A DNA stretch of 64,000 nucleotides from Yaniella halotolerans DSM 15476 (GCF_000420805.1 NZ_ATVQ01000001.1:806001-870000), one strand, 5' to 3'. Counted from the stretch's first letter, positions 33,212-42,233 are shown. Numbers and translations are program-made. Notes: generated from the letters alone by a model not told the origin.

Positions 33212-34519
33212 TTAGTTGTCAATGGCTGTGTCGGTCCACACGAGGTGGTTGGCGCTGTCGTTGGAGCGCATCCCGAAGAAGCCACGGTAGTTGTCCCGGC
33301 TTTCGGCGTCTGTTTCCAAAATGCCCGAGTTGAGAACATGCATATCGGAGCTTGGCAATACGTAGTCTGCACGATAGCTGCTACTGCTACTGGTCGGATC
33401 AGGCGCCGTGTGGAGTGGTGTTCCGGATTCGCCTGACTGCGTGCCGCTCGAGACTAACGTGCGGGCTGGCTCAGGGTCGGTGACCGCTTCGGAGTCCAGC
33501 AAACTAGAAATAGCCGTTGGGTCTGCCGGTCCGTTTCCGTTTGGATCAGCCTTGAGGGATCCGGCGATGACGAATTGTGCGCCGTCTTCGAGTGGTCCGC
33601 GATTGCCGCGGTGATCAGTGATGTATTCGGTGTTCTGGTCGAGATAGTCTTCCCAGAACCGCACCTGGTCTTGATTCCGCTCTTCGGAGTTTGCGCCTTC
33701 GGATGCATCGGCTGCTGAGGACGCCAGGATATGGACCGTTTCGCCTTCAACTTCAATGGGTACATCCCAGTGTGAGACTGAGGCGAGCGGCAGCATACTG
33801 CGCTCCAGGTCAGTGACGTCGTCTGGAATGCTATTATCTGGCATTTTCGACCAGCTCAACGATGTGAAATCGCGGATCTTATCGGTTTCGATTGGATACT
33901 TCGAGTAGATGATCATGGAGGACTGGCCGGGAAAATCTCCGTAGCCTAACGCATCTCCAGGGCCACCGATGGTGCCGTTGCGGTCCAGATCTGCTCCGGA
34001 CTCAACACCGGCGTTTGAAAACGATGTGTAACTGTAGGGGTATGTCATGCCGCTGCTGTCGTGGGCACCGACCGCCAAGTAGTTGGTGTTGAAGGCTTCA
34101 GCCGTCTCTTGGCCTGCATCGACATCAATGCCGGTGAGTACCAGTACATCGGGACGTACTTGCTGAATGACCTTGGCAACTTCGGCGGCGTCTTCGGCTC
34201 CCGGCGCGGACAGATCTTCGTAGAGATCTCCAGAGGCCGACCGGCTGAGCCTCGCGTCAAATGTTGCAATACGAAGCGCGTTGCTTTCGGCTTCCTCGAG
34301 CACGGGTGCCGACGATTCATCGGATGCATCAGCCGTGGAAATATTGGAGACGGAGCCGGCAGGAAGACACATGTTGTCCTTGGAAGCTGATTCTTCTTCC
34401 GCAGCCAGGCTTGGAGTCGCGAAACCAAACGCTAAGCATCCGGCTGTTGCCGCGATGAGCGCCGTTTTTTGCACTCCAAAACGAGGGGGATAATCATGCA
34501 TGACCGCCAGCTTAGGCAT
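33212..34519 (-). CDS. Secreted endonuclease/exonuclease/phosphatase-fold protein, catalytic residues lost
   Basis: A 435-residue exported protein: signal peptide to about residue 40, then an endonuclease/exonuclease/phosphatase (EEP) fold from residue 80. The scaffold matches secreted actinobacterial EEP proteins closely: LRIATFDARLSRS, a DLDRNGTIGGPGDALGYGDFPGQ segment, MIIYSKYPI, SHWDVPIEV, RFWEDYL and YRADYVLPSS. But the catalytic positions are changed. The usual glutamate is G130 (LTGID), the GDxN pair is S321 and K323 (AGSLKADP), the SHP histidine is replaced (LASSA), and the final SDH reads S422-A423-N424. It should not hydrolyse phosphoesters. The ATG at 34519 follows AGAAGGGAC. Confidence 0.82.
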   Translation of the reverse strand: MPKLAVMHDYPPRFGVQKTALIAATAGCLAFGFATPSLAAEEESASKDNMCLPAGSVSNISTADASDESSAPVLEEAESNALRIATFDARLSRSASGDLYEDLSAPGAEDAAEVAKVIQQVRPDVLVLTGIDVDAGQETAEAFNTNYLAVGAHDSSGMTYPYSYTSFSNAGVESGADLDRNGTIGGPGDALGYGDFPGQSSMIIYSKYPIETDKIRDFTSLSWSKMPDNSIPDDVTDLERSMLPLASVSHWDVPIEVEGETVHILASSAADASEGANSEERNQDQVRFWEDYLDQNTEYITDHRGNRGPLEDGAQFVIAGSLKADPNGNGPADPTAISSLLDSEAVTDPEPARTLVSSGTQSGESGTPLHTAPDPTSSSSSYRADYVLPSSDMHVLNSGILETDAESRDNYRGFFGMRSNDSANHLVWTDTAIDN

Positions 34520-34783
34520 GATGTCCCTTCTAATGAAAGTGCACACCAACGGCATAAAACTTACCGCAGGAATAGCGTATTGGCTATTCACTTGCAAACA
34601 AGCGGGTTCTGGCGGTTACCCTAGGTTCTTGCAATTATTTTCGCAGTCAAGTCTTGATCGGAATGTGATCATTTCGTGACCCTGTGGCAACAAACACAGG
34701 GCCCATGGGCTCGAAAATCTATCGCTGACCTGGATAGACATCGTGATTTTCGACACCATAAGCGTACCCCTGAAAATATCCGA

Positions 34784-35713
34784 TTAGACAGCCCGGTCTG
34801 TGTCGCCCTCACCCTGTTGTCGGGCACGACGCTGATCGATCACCTCGGTACTCAGCTGCGCTGTACCAAGGGTCATGCCGATTGTCGCGAAAATAATGAG
34901 GAAAATCGCCAGGGCCCGGAGGAGCCCAAACGTCTGATCAAGCAGCACCCAGCCTATGAGCGCTGCGAAGACCGGCTCGAAACTCAGCAGAATCGAGAAC
35001 GTGTTGCGCGGAAGCCTGCGCAGTGCGGCCAGCTCAAGCGAGGTCGGCACGACCGTCGAAATACATGCAACGGCGAGCATGAGCACATAAATTTCCGGCG
35101 TAAAGACCAGCTCTATGACGCCGCTGAACCCAACGGGCAGCAGGATGATGGCAGCAATCAGCGCGGCAACCGGCAAGCCCTGCAATCCCGGCAGGTGTCG
35201 GCCAACACGGGAACTGAACAAGATATATAACGCCCACGACACTCCGGCCAGCGCTGCAAAAAGCATGCCAAGCGGATCGAACACGACGGGCCCGGTCATT
35301 GATTCGACGCCGAGCAACACCAGCCCGATGCCGGCGGCACCGATCCAGATATAGTCACGACGGTTCGTTGAGAGATAGACGGCGAGCGCGAGCGGTCCAA
35401 CAAACTGGATGGCCACGGTGACACCCAGTGGAATGCGGTCGATGGCAGCATAGAAAAAGCCGTTCATCCCGGCGAGGCTGATGCCAAATAATACGACATC
35501 GCGCCACGCCGCCGACGTCCAACGCCAGGGTGTTGGCCGCGCGAGGAGTAACAGCATGACCGAAGCTAGCCCCAGGCGCAGTGCTGAGACGCCCCAAGCG
35601 CCGCCATGCGGGAAGAGATCGGTCGCGAGCGCGGCGCCGACCGGGAGGGAGAAGGTCGCGACCATCACCATGATCACACCGGTCAGGGATATGCCGCGGG
35701 TGCGCTGGGCCAA
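34784..35713 (-). CDS. EamA/DMT-family exporter (RhtA-like)
   Basis: A 309-residue membrane protein with ten predicted helices in two EamA repeats (about 10-140 and 150-285). Landmarks are WGVSALRLGLASVMLLLLARP, GVTVAIQFVGPLALAV, GVSWALYILFSSRVGR and FSILLSFEPVFAALIGWVLLDQ, the last being close to the RhtA-type threonine/homoserine exporters. The substrate is not certain; a small polar amino acid or drug-like molecule is typical. The start is TTG behind a strong GGAGGGGGAG site. It lies 27 bases downstream of pdxS on the same strand, so it could be co-transcribed with it. Confidence 0.87.
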   Translation of the reverse strand: MAQRTRGISLTGVIMVMVATFSLPVGAALATDLFPHGGAWGVSALRLGLASVMLLLLARPTPWRWTSAAWRDVVLFGISLAGMNGFFYAAIDRIPLGVTVAIQFVGPLALAVYLSTNRRDYIWIGAAGIGLVLLGVESMTGPVVFDPLGMLFAALAGVSWALYILFSSRVGRHLPGLQGLPVAALIAAIILLPVGFSGVIELVFTPEIYVLMLAVACISTVVPTSLELAALRRLPRNTFSILLSFEPVFAALIGWVLLDQTFGLLRALAIFLIIFATIGMTLGTAQLSTEVIDQRRARQQGEGDTDRAV

Positions 35714-35740
35714 CTCCCCCTCCCCTTTCCTCCATGCCGT

Positions 35741-36622
35741 TTACCAGCCGCGTTCCGCCAAGCGGTGCGGTTCTGGGATATCGGATACGTTCAGGCCCAC
35801 CATGGCATCACCGATACCGCGGGAGGCATTGGCTACGGTCTGTGGATCATTATAGTTCTGGGTAGCGGACACGATGGCTTTGGCTCGGGCTGTTGGGTTG
35901 TCGGAATGGAAGATACCGGAACCGACGAAGACGCCGTCTGCACCCATTTGCATCATCATCGCGGCATCAGCTGGTGTGGCGATACCACCTGCGGTGAACA
36001 ATCCCACCGGCAACCTACCCGCCTCGGCAACCTGCTTGACGAGCTGATATGGGGACTGCAGTTCTTTTGCTGCTACGAAGAGTTCATTTTCGTCCATCGC
36101 TGCCAGGGACGCAATTTCGGAATTGAGGGTACGCAGGTGCTTGACGGCTTCGGAGACATCGCCGGTTCCTGCCTCACCCTTGGACCGGATCATGGCAGCA
36201 CCTTCGGTCAGTCGGCGCAGTGCTTCGCCCAGGTGGGTCGCTCCGCAGACGAACGGTGTATGGAAATCCCACTTATTCACGTGGTGCACGTAGTCCGCAG
36301 GGGAGAGCACCTCGGATTCATCGATAAAGTCCACTCCCAGGGTTTCCAGAATCTGCGCTTCAACGAAGTGCCCGATGCGCACCTTGGCCATCACCGGAAT
36401 GTCGACGGCTTCAATAATTGATTCGATCAGCTCTGGGGCAGAACTCCGGGCGATACCGCCTTCGGCGCGAATATCCGCAGGCACACGCTCGAGTGCCATA
36501 ACGGCGATTGCGCCGGCGTCTTCGGCGATCTTAGCCTGTTCGGCGGTAACCACGTCCATGATGACGCCGCCGCGGAACTGCTCGGACAGTCCGTCGCGTA
36601 CTACTTGATTCGATGCATTCAT
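35741..36622 (-). CDS. pdxS: Pyridoxal 5'-phosphate synthase subunit PdxS
   Basis: A 293-residue TIM-barrel subunit that makes PLP from ribose 5-phosphate, glyceraldehyde 3-phosphate and ammonia. Family marks are [52 protein letters not shown] with the catalytic lysine, [18 protein letters not shown], and the second lysine-containing [10 protein letters not shown]-like stretch ([12 protein letters not shown]). Length and residues are normal. The ATG at 36622 follows TAGGAGAAT. The glutaminase partner pdxT, which usually follows directly, is not here; an EamA exporter takes its place. A 32-base palindrome lies 15 bases upstream of the start. Confidence 0.97.
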   Translation of the reverse strand: MNASNQVVRDGLSEQFRGGVIMDVVTAEQAKIAEDAGAIAVMALERVPADIRAEGGIARSSAPELIESIIEAVDIPVMAKVRIGHFVEAQILETLGVDFIDESEVLSPADYVHHVNKWDFHTPFVCGATHLGEALRRLTEGAAMIRSKGEAGTGDVSEAVKHLRTLNSEIASLAAMDENELFVAAKELQSPYQLVKQVAEAGRLPVGLFTAGGIATPADAAMMMQMGADGVFVGSGIFHSDNPTARAKAIVSATQNYNDPQTVANASRGIGDAMVGLNVSDIPEPHRLAERGW

Positions 36623-36637
36623 GACTATTCTCCTATA

Positions 36638-36669
36638 TTGACCTATGCCAATCATTTGGCCTAGGTCAA
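36638..36669. promoter_or_regulatory. 32-bp palindromic operator candidate between pdxS and azlC
   Basis: Two 14-base arms, TTGACCTATGCCAA and TTGGCCTAGGTCAA, are complementary except for one position and are separated by TCAT. The site lies 15 bases from the pdxS ATG and about 83 bases from azlC. Its position fits a repressor site over the pdxS transcription start. It does not match the MocR/PdxR motif that I recall from corynebacteria. Confidence 0.55.
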
Positions 36670-36751
36670 AGAATAGCGGAAGTCTCCGCATCTGCCCATA
36701 TATTGCGCAATACAACATCAGCCGCCCGAGCTTCCTGGGAGCATGGTCCAT

Positions 36752-37480
36752 ATGAACAATCGGTCATGGGTGGCACCGCAGAGTCGCCGCCACGAGATTC
36801 TTACCGGCCTGAAATTGGGGATCGGACCGGGCTTGGGTCTCTTCCCGCTCGGCATCGCGCTTGGCCTGCTGGCATTGCAATCCGGCCTACCCGCTTGGGC
36901 GGTCCCCGCGCTCTCCATTTTCGGATACGCAGGCTCGCTCGAATTTCTCATGATCGACATGATGACCGCTGGCACCGGCTTGCTCACGATCGCCGTGACC
37001 ACGTTCTTCGTGAACTTCCGTCACGTGTTCTATGCCTTCTCTTTTCCACTGCATGTCGTCAAGAACCCGATCGCCAAGTTTTACTCGATGCACGCCCTGA
37101 TTGATGAGGCCTACGCTGTCACGGCAGCAAACCCGACCGGCTGGACCGCCGCGAGACTGTTATCGCTGCAGATCTCGATGCACTGTTATTGGGTTGCCGG
37201 CGGACTCGTCGGCATCGCGATCGCCACAGCTATCCCCGGCACCATCGCCGGACTCGATTTTGCGCTGCTCGCGCTCTTCATCACGCTGACCCTGGACGCC
37301 GTCAGAACCAGAGAACAACTCCCCTCCCTGCTCATCGCGACCGCGGCTTTCTTGGCGGCACTTCTGATCACCCCGAACCAGATCATCTTCGCGGGCATGA
37401 TCATCTTCATGGCACTGTTGACCATCCGATACTTCACAGCACGAAGAAAGGGCGGGCTCTATGATCATGCTGGCAACTAG
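36752..37480 (+). CDS. azlC: AzlC-type branched-chain amino acid exporter, large subunit
   Basis: A 242-residue membrane protein of the AzlC (YgaZ) family, which with AzlD exports branched-chain amino acids or their analogues. Family marks are [56 protein letters not shown] and [12 protein letters not shown]-like [14 protein letters not shown]. The ATG at 36752 is preferred because GGGAG lies ten bases upstream; an ATG three codons earlier is too close to it. It overlaps azlD by 20 bases. It diverges from pdxS. Confidence 0.9.
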   Translation: MNNRSWVAPQSRRHEILTGLKLGIGPGLGLFPLGIALGLLALQSGLPAWAVPALSIFGYAGSLEFLMIDMMTAGTGLLTIAVTTFFVNFRHVFYAFSFPLHVVKNPIAKFYSMHALIDEAYAVTAANPTGWTAARLLSLQISMHCYWVAGGLVGIAIATAIPGTIAGLDFALLALFITLTLDAVRTREQLPSLLIATAAFLAALLITPNQIIFAGMIIFMALLTIRYFTARRKGGLYDHAGN

Positions 37481-37814
37481 CGGCATCCCGGCCACCGGCT
37501 ACATCATCGCCGTCTTGGCAATCATGTTCGTCGTCACCTTCACCCTGCGGGCACTACCGTTTGCCATCCTCGCCAAACTTCGTGAATCGACGTTTGTGAA
37601 TGTCATGGCCCTCTGGATGCCCGCCGGGATCCTCGGCTTACTGGCCATCGCCCTGTTCTACTCGACGTACTCGTCACCTGAATCTGAGCTCTGGAAACTG
37701 CTCGTCGCTGTCGTGGTGACGGTCGCTTCGCATCTGCTGCTCGGCCGACGCACACTCGCCTCGATCGGGTTGGGCACCCTGACCTATGTCGTATTAGTCA
37801 ACTTTGTCAGCTGA
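37461..37814 (+). CDS. azlD: AzlD-type branched-chain amino acid exporter, small subunit
   Basis: A 117-residue membrane protein with four hydrophobic helices, matching the AzlD (YgaH) partner: FTLRALPFAILAKLRES, MALWMPAGILGLLAIALF and a final LTYVVLVNFVS helix. The start is inside the end of azlC, 20 bases before its stop, so the two are translationally coupled. Together they form the complete two-part exporter. Confidence 0.88.
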   Translation: MIMLATSGIPATGYIIAVLAIMFVVTFTLRALPFAILAKLRESTFVNVMALWMPAGILGLLAIALFYSTYSSPESELWKLLVAVVVTVASHLLLGRRTLASIGLGTLTYVVLVNFVS

Positions 37815-37887
37815 ATTGTTGTCCGGCTAACTTCGTTATTTTGCAGATGACGTTACACTGAACTGCAGCCCAACAGGAAGGACACGG

Positions 37888-39105
37888 ATGAGGAACCTAA
37901 CCCCCTGGATTCTTGCTGTTCCTTCCCTGTTTTTCATCGCCTGGGGCGGTAACCACTTCACACCGCTGTTGCCGCTCTACGGTGAACACGCCGATTTGAT
38001 TCCGTGGCAAACCAATTTCCTGCTGGGTACCTACGTCATGGGATTGGTCCCCGGTCTCTTGGTAGCCGCTGCCCTCTCCGATGTGTACGGGCGCAAACCG
38101 GTGACGCTGGCCGGACTGGTCTCGTCGGCCGTAGGCAATCTCATTATCCTGCTGGGGCCAACTTCGATTGCCATGCTCTACTCCGGCCGCTTCTTCGCTG
38201 GTCTGGCCGTTGGCATTGGCATGTCCGTGGGCACCTCGTGGATCAAGGAATTGTCTTCAAGAGACTGGGATCCGAAAGCCACCATCGGCGCTGGCGCACG
38301 ACGCCCCTCACTCACTATGACCTTGGGCTTCGGAGCCGGCGCGGCCGTATCCGGTGCACTGGCTCAGTGGGTCCCCGCCCCAACTATCACACCGTTTATC
38401 GTCACCATCTCCATGCTGCTGCTGACGATAGTTCCCACCGTTTTGGCACCCGAAACCGTAGGTGCCTCTCCCCGTCAACGACCGCGCCAGAACTCGTGGG
38501 TCCACCAGCTACGTACGCCTTCTGCCAAAACCCCTGACTTCTTGATCAAAGTTGCCACCGCTGCCCCCTGGGTGTTCGGTGCCGGAGGTATTGCCTATGG
38601 CCTCATGCCATTAGTCCTGGCAGAGGCGACCGGTGATTTCACCACGCTCTACGCGACGATGATGGCCGTTCTGACCCTCGGAGTCGGTGCTTTTGTCCAG
38701 CCTTTCGCCCAGCGGATTGACCGCAAACTCAAGGGCCGCGCGTTGCCTCTGGGCCTCGGAGTCGTCGTCATTGGAATCGCCTCGGCAGCGCTGGCAGCAT
38801 ATCAAGCCAACCCGGTACTCGGCGTCGTCACGGCGATGATTCTGGGCGTGGGCTACGGAACCGTGCTGGTCACTGGACTTTATCGTGTCCAAATGATCGC
38901 GCCGGCACGGGATCTTGCCGGGCTCACCGGAATGTTCTACGCCCTCACCTACGTGGGCTTCCTGTTTCCGACTTTCATCGCGGCGCTGCTGCCGGTCATG
39001 CCGTATCACGTGACCCTGCTGATCTTCTCCGGGCTGGCGATGATCTCGATGATCATCGCCTTTGGTCGTATCCGGTATGTGCGCGGCCCCTGGGTCCAAC
39101 GCTAA
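37888..39105 (+). CDS. Major facilitator superfamily transporter
   Basis: A 405-residue, 12-helix MFS protein. Landmarks are an opening FFIAWGGNHFTPLLPLY helix, the loop motif ALSDVYGRKPVTLAG between helices 2 and 3, and RFFAGLAVGIGMSVGTSWIKEL in helix 4. A GNHFTPLLPLY opening is typical of a group of poorly studied actinobacterial MFS exporters. The substrate cannot be told. The ATG follows AACAGGAAGGACACGG, a strong ribosome site. It lies 73 bases downstream of azlD on the same strand and could share its transcript. Confidence 0.87.
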   Translation: MRNLTPWILAVPSLFFIAWGGNHFTPLLPLYGEHADLIPWQTNFLLGTYVMGLVPGLLVAAALSDVYGRKPVTLAGLVSSAVGNLIILLGPTSIAMLYSGRFFAGLAVGIGMSVGTSWIKELSSRDWDPKATIGAGARRPSLTMTLGFGAGAAVSGALAQWVPAPTITPFIVTISMLLLTIVPTVLAPETVGASPRQRPRQNSWVHQLRTPSAKTPDFLIKVATAAPWVFGAGGIAYGLMPLVLAEATGDFTTLYATMMAVLTLGVGAFVQPFAQRIDRKLKGRALPLGLGVVVIGIASAALAAYQANPVLGVVTAMILGVGYGTVLVTGLYRVQMIAPARDLAGLTGMFYALTYVGFLFPTFIAALLPVMPYHVTLLIFSGLAMISMIIAFGRIRYVRGPWVQR

Positions 39106-39193
39106 GAGCCAGCAGAGCAAGCCCTACCTGGGCCACGCTACGACAGGTGACTTATGGTGGATGGATTCACACTTCCCCGTTGAGGAGCACTAC

Positions 39194-40021
39194 ATGGCAA
39201 AGTCCCCAGATCGTCTCACCGCAGCTGTTGAACGACTGCGTGCAGAAAGCCAAATCCTAGAAGATATCCTCCGGGATCTTCCTCCCAAGCACTGGCAGAG
39301 TCCGACGCCGGCTCAAGGGTGGACGGTTGCCCACCAGATCGCTCATTTGGCGTGGACCGATACTGCTGCCCTCGCATCGTTAGATGGTGAGGAAGCCTTC
39401 GGTCGTATTCGCACGGCGGGCGCGGAGAACCCCGTGACGTTCGTGCACGACGCCGCCGAACAGGGTGCGCAAAAGCAGCCGTCAGAACTTTTCGCACAAT
39501 GGCGGGCAAACCATCTGAAAGTCGCCGAGGCCCTTGAGCAAGCCGATCACCAGGCCCGCTATCCTTGGTTTGGACCGAGTATGAAGGCACTGTCGTTGAC
39601 CACCGCACGGATCATGGAGACCTGGGCTCACGGACAAGATGTTGCCGCTGCGCTCGGATTCAGTTGGCCGCAGACAGCCGCGCTCAAGGATGTCGCGCAC
39701 CTCGGTCTTGCTACCCGACAATTCACATATAAGAACAACGGCATGGAAGCTCCAACGTCGGAAATGTATGTTGAGCTCAACGGACCCGACGGTTCGACCT
39801 GGACGTGGGGTAGCCCGGAAGCCGAAAACTCTGTCAAAGGTTCAGCATGGGACTTCGCATTACTGGTAACGCAACGCGCTGAGTTAGACGACCTGGACCT
39901 GACTATTACCGGCGATGATGCAAACACGTGGGCATCGATCGCGCAGGCCTTTGCCGGACCTCCAAAGTCCGTGGTCAGAGCACAACAAGCAGCATCTGTT
40001 GATGGGCAAAACTTGGACTAA
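39194..40021 (+). CDS. TIGR03084/mycothiol-maleylpyruvate-isomerase-like protein (DinB fold)
   Basis: A 275-residue protein with the DinB-like four-helix N-terminal domain of the mycothiol-dependent maleylpyruvate isomerase group. It has the pattern W-x(2)-PTPAQGWTVAHQIAHLAWTD and, later, MKALSLTTARIMETWAHGQDVAAAL. The histidines in QIAHL and ETWAHGQD and an intervening acidic residue form the usual metal site. The C-terminal 80 residues form the second alpha/beta domain of the TIGR03084 family. The family presumably uses mycothiol, but no reaction is established. The ATG at 39194 follows TTGAGGAGCAC. It lies 88 bases after the MFS gene. Confidence 0.85.
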   Translation: MAKSPDRLTAAVERLRAESQILEDILRDLPPKHWQSPTPAQGWTVAHQIAHLAWTDTAALASLDGEEAFGRIRTAGAENPVTFVHDAAEQGAQKQPSELFAQWRANHLKVAEALEQADHQARYPWFGPSMKALSLTTARIMETWAHGQDVAAALGFSWPQTAALKDVAHLGLATRQFTYKNNGMEAPTSEMYVELNGPDGSTWTWGSPEAENSVKGSAWDFALLVTQRAELDDLDLTITGDDANTWASIAQAFAGPPKSVVRAQQAASVDGQNLD

Positions 40022-40045
40022 GGAGGCTGCACCTGGCTCGAGTAG

Positions 40046-40717
40046 TTACCGGTAGGTGCGCAGGTACACTCGGTTGCCGTCGAGATCGGCGAGCTCCCAC
40101 ATCGACGGAGCATCAGCTTCGCTGAGGAGTTTGCCGCCAGCTTCGATCGCATCCTGCATGCGCTGCTCGGCAAGTTCAGCTGGAACGAAAACATCCATGT
40201 GCATGCTCACCGGACCACCCGATGGGTCGATGTCGTCTTCGGGAATATTCGCATCTGCACGCTGGTGGAAACGAACCGGATCCAGCACATCGGAGCGGTC
40301 CACCAGTATCGTGGGCTGATCATCACCACCGGACTCTTTGAAGTCCAGGACGGCTTTCCAAAATGGCAGAATAGCCTCGATGTCAGGGGTCACGATGACC
40401 AAATGGGTGCGGCTAATCTTCTTGGGTTGTCGCTTGAGCTCCAGTTCATCGATCAGCTTGTCGAGTTCCGCAGCAAACTTCATATCACGGTCGGTCAGAC
40501 CGCCAACATCGTGGCTGACTACGCGCATGCGAATCGTGTTGTACCGGATATCAAAATCCGGGTGGTGGTTCATTGATTCGGCAATGTCTGCGAACCGGTT
40601 GATGAATTCAACCGCGCCTTCGAATCCTTTGGCTCGAACGCTAATTTCTAATCGACCGTCAACAACGGTCCAGCCGGGTAATTGTTCTTGGGCGTCTGCC
40701 GGGGTCACGTGTGTCAT
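40046..40717 (-). CDS. Pterin-4a-carbinolamine dehydratase fused to a VOC domain
   Basis: A 223-residue fusion. Residues 1-95 are a pterin-4a-carbinolamine dehydratase with an intact signature, ESMNHHPDFDIRYNTIRM, followed by the tryptophan/histidine-position SHDVGGLTDRD motif. Residues 103-223 are a vicinal-oxygen-chelate (VOC) domain, opening with ISRTHLVIVTPDIEAILPFWKAVL and ending with ELADLDGNRVYLRTY. The dehydratase recycles tetrahydrobiopterin after aromatic amino acid hydroxylation or aids molybdopterin chemistry. What the VOC half does is unknown. The ATG follows GGAGGCC. It is convergent with the DinB-fold gene, 24 bases away. Confidence 0.88.
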   Translation of the reverse strand: MTHVTPADAQEQLPGWTVVDGRLEISVRAKGFEGAVEFINRFADIAESMNHHPDFDIRYNTIRMRVVSHDVGGLTDRDMKFAAELDKLIDELELKRQPKKISRTHLVIVTPDIEAILPFWKAVLDFKESGGDDQPTILVDRSDVLDPVRFHQRADANIPEDDIDPSGGPVSMHMDVFVPAELAEQRMQDAIEAGGKLLSEADAPSMWELADLDGNRVYLRTYR

Positions 40718-40774
40718 CGTTGGCCTCCTACATTCTTGCTACCGGAGCAGCCGGCAGCTTCGTAGTTCAGTGTG

Positions 40775-41014
40775 TTAAATTCGCACCGCTCGCACGATCC
40801 GTCGAACGAGATCGATGGCCAGGCCGGCGGCAATTGCAAATAGGATCCAAGCCACTACATCGGGGCGTGATTCGCCCAGCAGGAACATGAAACCAATGAA
40901 GAGGGCCAGCAGCAGACCGACGATTGCTCCGAGTATGCCGAAGATTCCAGCACGGCTGGCTGATTTGCCTCGATCAGGTTTCTGGGGTGATGTGGTCACT
41001 TCGTCCGGACTCAT
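40775..41014 (-). CDS. Small two-helix membrane protein (paralogue of the gene at 48664)
   Basis: A 79-residue protein. A charged N-terminal stretch of about 25 residues precedes a helix, IFGILGAIVGLLLALFIGFMFLL, a short loop with RPDVVAW, and a second helix ending IDLVRRIVRAVRI. The loop and second helix are closely related to the protein at 48664 (QPDIVAYIAFALGAVLLVDVVRRL). Both start MSP and have an acidic/Pro-rich head. The function is unknown. The ATG at 41014 follows GAGGGAGGCAAGT and is preferred over a start nine codons upstream. Confidence 0.72.
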   Translation of the reverse strand: MSPDEVTTSPQKPDRGKSASRAGIFGILGAIVGLLLALFIGFMFLLGESRPDVVAWILFAIAAGLAIDLVRRIVRAVRI

Positions 41015-41125
41015 ACTTGCCTCCCTCTCATCCCTGATCAATCAGGGTGCTCCATTCCACGGTAGTTCTCGGGTGCAGCATTTGGAAGGGGTGCAACGTG
41101 CTGAGCCATCCACGGAAACCAAACA

Positions 41126-41159
41126 GCCGACTTCCACTGTGTACCCAGTAGAAGTCGGC
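41126..41159 (-). terminator. Terminator after the secreted Ig-like gene
   Basis: A 14-base stem with one mismatch (GCCGACTTCCACTG against CAGTAGAAGTCGGC) and a six-base loop. Read on the minus strand it is followed by TGTTTGGTTT. Confidence 0.75.
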
Positions 41160-41208
41160 CGCTGGATTGTGTCAGTTGTGTATTGAGATTCGTGTATTGG
41201 ACTACAAC

Positions 41209-41949
41209 TTATGCCTCATCGGCATTTTCTACCGTGAATTGCTCTGACGCTTTCTCATCACTTTCGTAGTCGAACACGGTAAGGTCGTACGATCCGTTTT
41301 CGGTATCCTCAGGAATGGTCATTGAGTTGCTCACATCCCCGTTTTCATCAGCGGTGACCACCCGTTCAAAGGTCTTATCATCTTTGTGCACGCTGAACCT
41401 GACCTCGCCTTCAGGCGTGAATCCCTCCCCCGAGGCTTCAAGCTCGTCACCCGGGGCTAGCTCATCAGATGCAATATCAACATCAGGGTCCACTTCGGGT
41501 TCGTCAGACTTTTCTAGCACCTCGAAATCAGCGTAGGCAGCATTTCCACCGCCGTAGTTGACCGCCGCAAGTGAATGCGTGCCCGGTTCGAAATCGTCCC
41601 GAATATCAACTTCGACAGCGATCTCGCCATTTGCATCTGCGTGTTCATTGGCCAATATCTCGTTACCGACTCTCAGCTGGACATCATCGTTTGGTGCAAA
41701 GCCAGTGCCTTGCACCATGAAGGAGTCGCCCGCCTGTACTTCTGTGGTACTCGGCGTAATTTCTAGCTTGCCTGCTACTTCTGACTGCTCGTGATGGGCA
41801 GTTTGAGTCTCTTCTGTTTGTTGCTGATTATCCGCAGCAAATGCGGCCGGTGCGCCGAATGCAACACTGCTCAAAGTTAACGCTGAACCAGCGATTGCAG
41901 CTGCTGCGCGACGACCTTTGGTCGGTTTTGCGTTGTTGATTTCCGTCAT
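41209..41949 (-). CDS. Secreted protein with two Ig-like repeats
   Basis: A 246-residue exported protein. A signal peptide runs to about residue 40 (AGSALTLSSVAFGAPAAFA-like). Residues 60-155 and 160-246 are two beta-rich repeats of the kind VQAGDSFMVQGTGFAPNDDVQLRVG and LAPGDELEASGEGFTPEGEVRFSV, similar to the Ig-like domains in the larger protein at 42234. No transmembrane anchor or sortase motif is seen, so it is likely free or bound to the wall by contact. The ATG at 41949 follows GAAGGGAG. Its function is not known; a surface or adhesion role is a guess from fold and neighbour. Confidence 0.78.
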   Translation of the reverse strand: MTEINNAKPTKGRRAAAAIAGSALTLSSVAFGAPAAFAADNQQQTEETQTAHHEQSEVAGKLEITPSTTEVQAGDSFMVQGTGFAPNDDVQLRVGNEILANEHADANGEIAVEVDIRDDFEPGTHSLAAVNYGGGNAAYADFEVLEKSDEPEVDPDVDIASDELAPGDELEASGEGFTPEGEVRFSVHKDDKTFERVVTADENGDVSNSMTIPEDTENGSYDLTVFDYESDEKASEQFTVENADEA

Positions 41950-42169
41950 TGTGGGCTCCCTTCGTGAGGTTCCTTCGGAATACCCCTCAGTCGAGAATTG
42001 GAGCGTTTTATGAGGTGAGATGCAGCCAGCGTAGCAACGCAAAAATCAGCAAGTCCACAACTTCATGGAACTCACAGAAGATGCACACTTAGTGGTTCGT
42101 TTCGCCTAATCAACCATACTTTGTCAGATCTTGAGCTGAGAGCGACGGACCGCGGCATCCAAAAGCCAA

Positions 42170-42202
42170 AACCGGCTTCTACACACTGTGTAGAAGCCGG
42201 TT
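42170..42202 (-). terminator. Terminator after the sortase-anchored protein gene
   Basis: A perfect palindrome of 16-base arms centred at 42186 (AACCGGCTTCTACACA and its complement). Read on the minus strand it is followed by TTGGCTTTTGG. At least the outer bases pair around a minimal loop. Confidence 0.8.
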
Positions 42203-42233
42203 CCAGTCGTATTATTCAGTTCGTTATCGTGCG

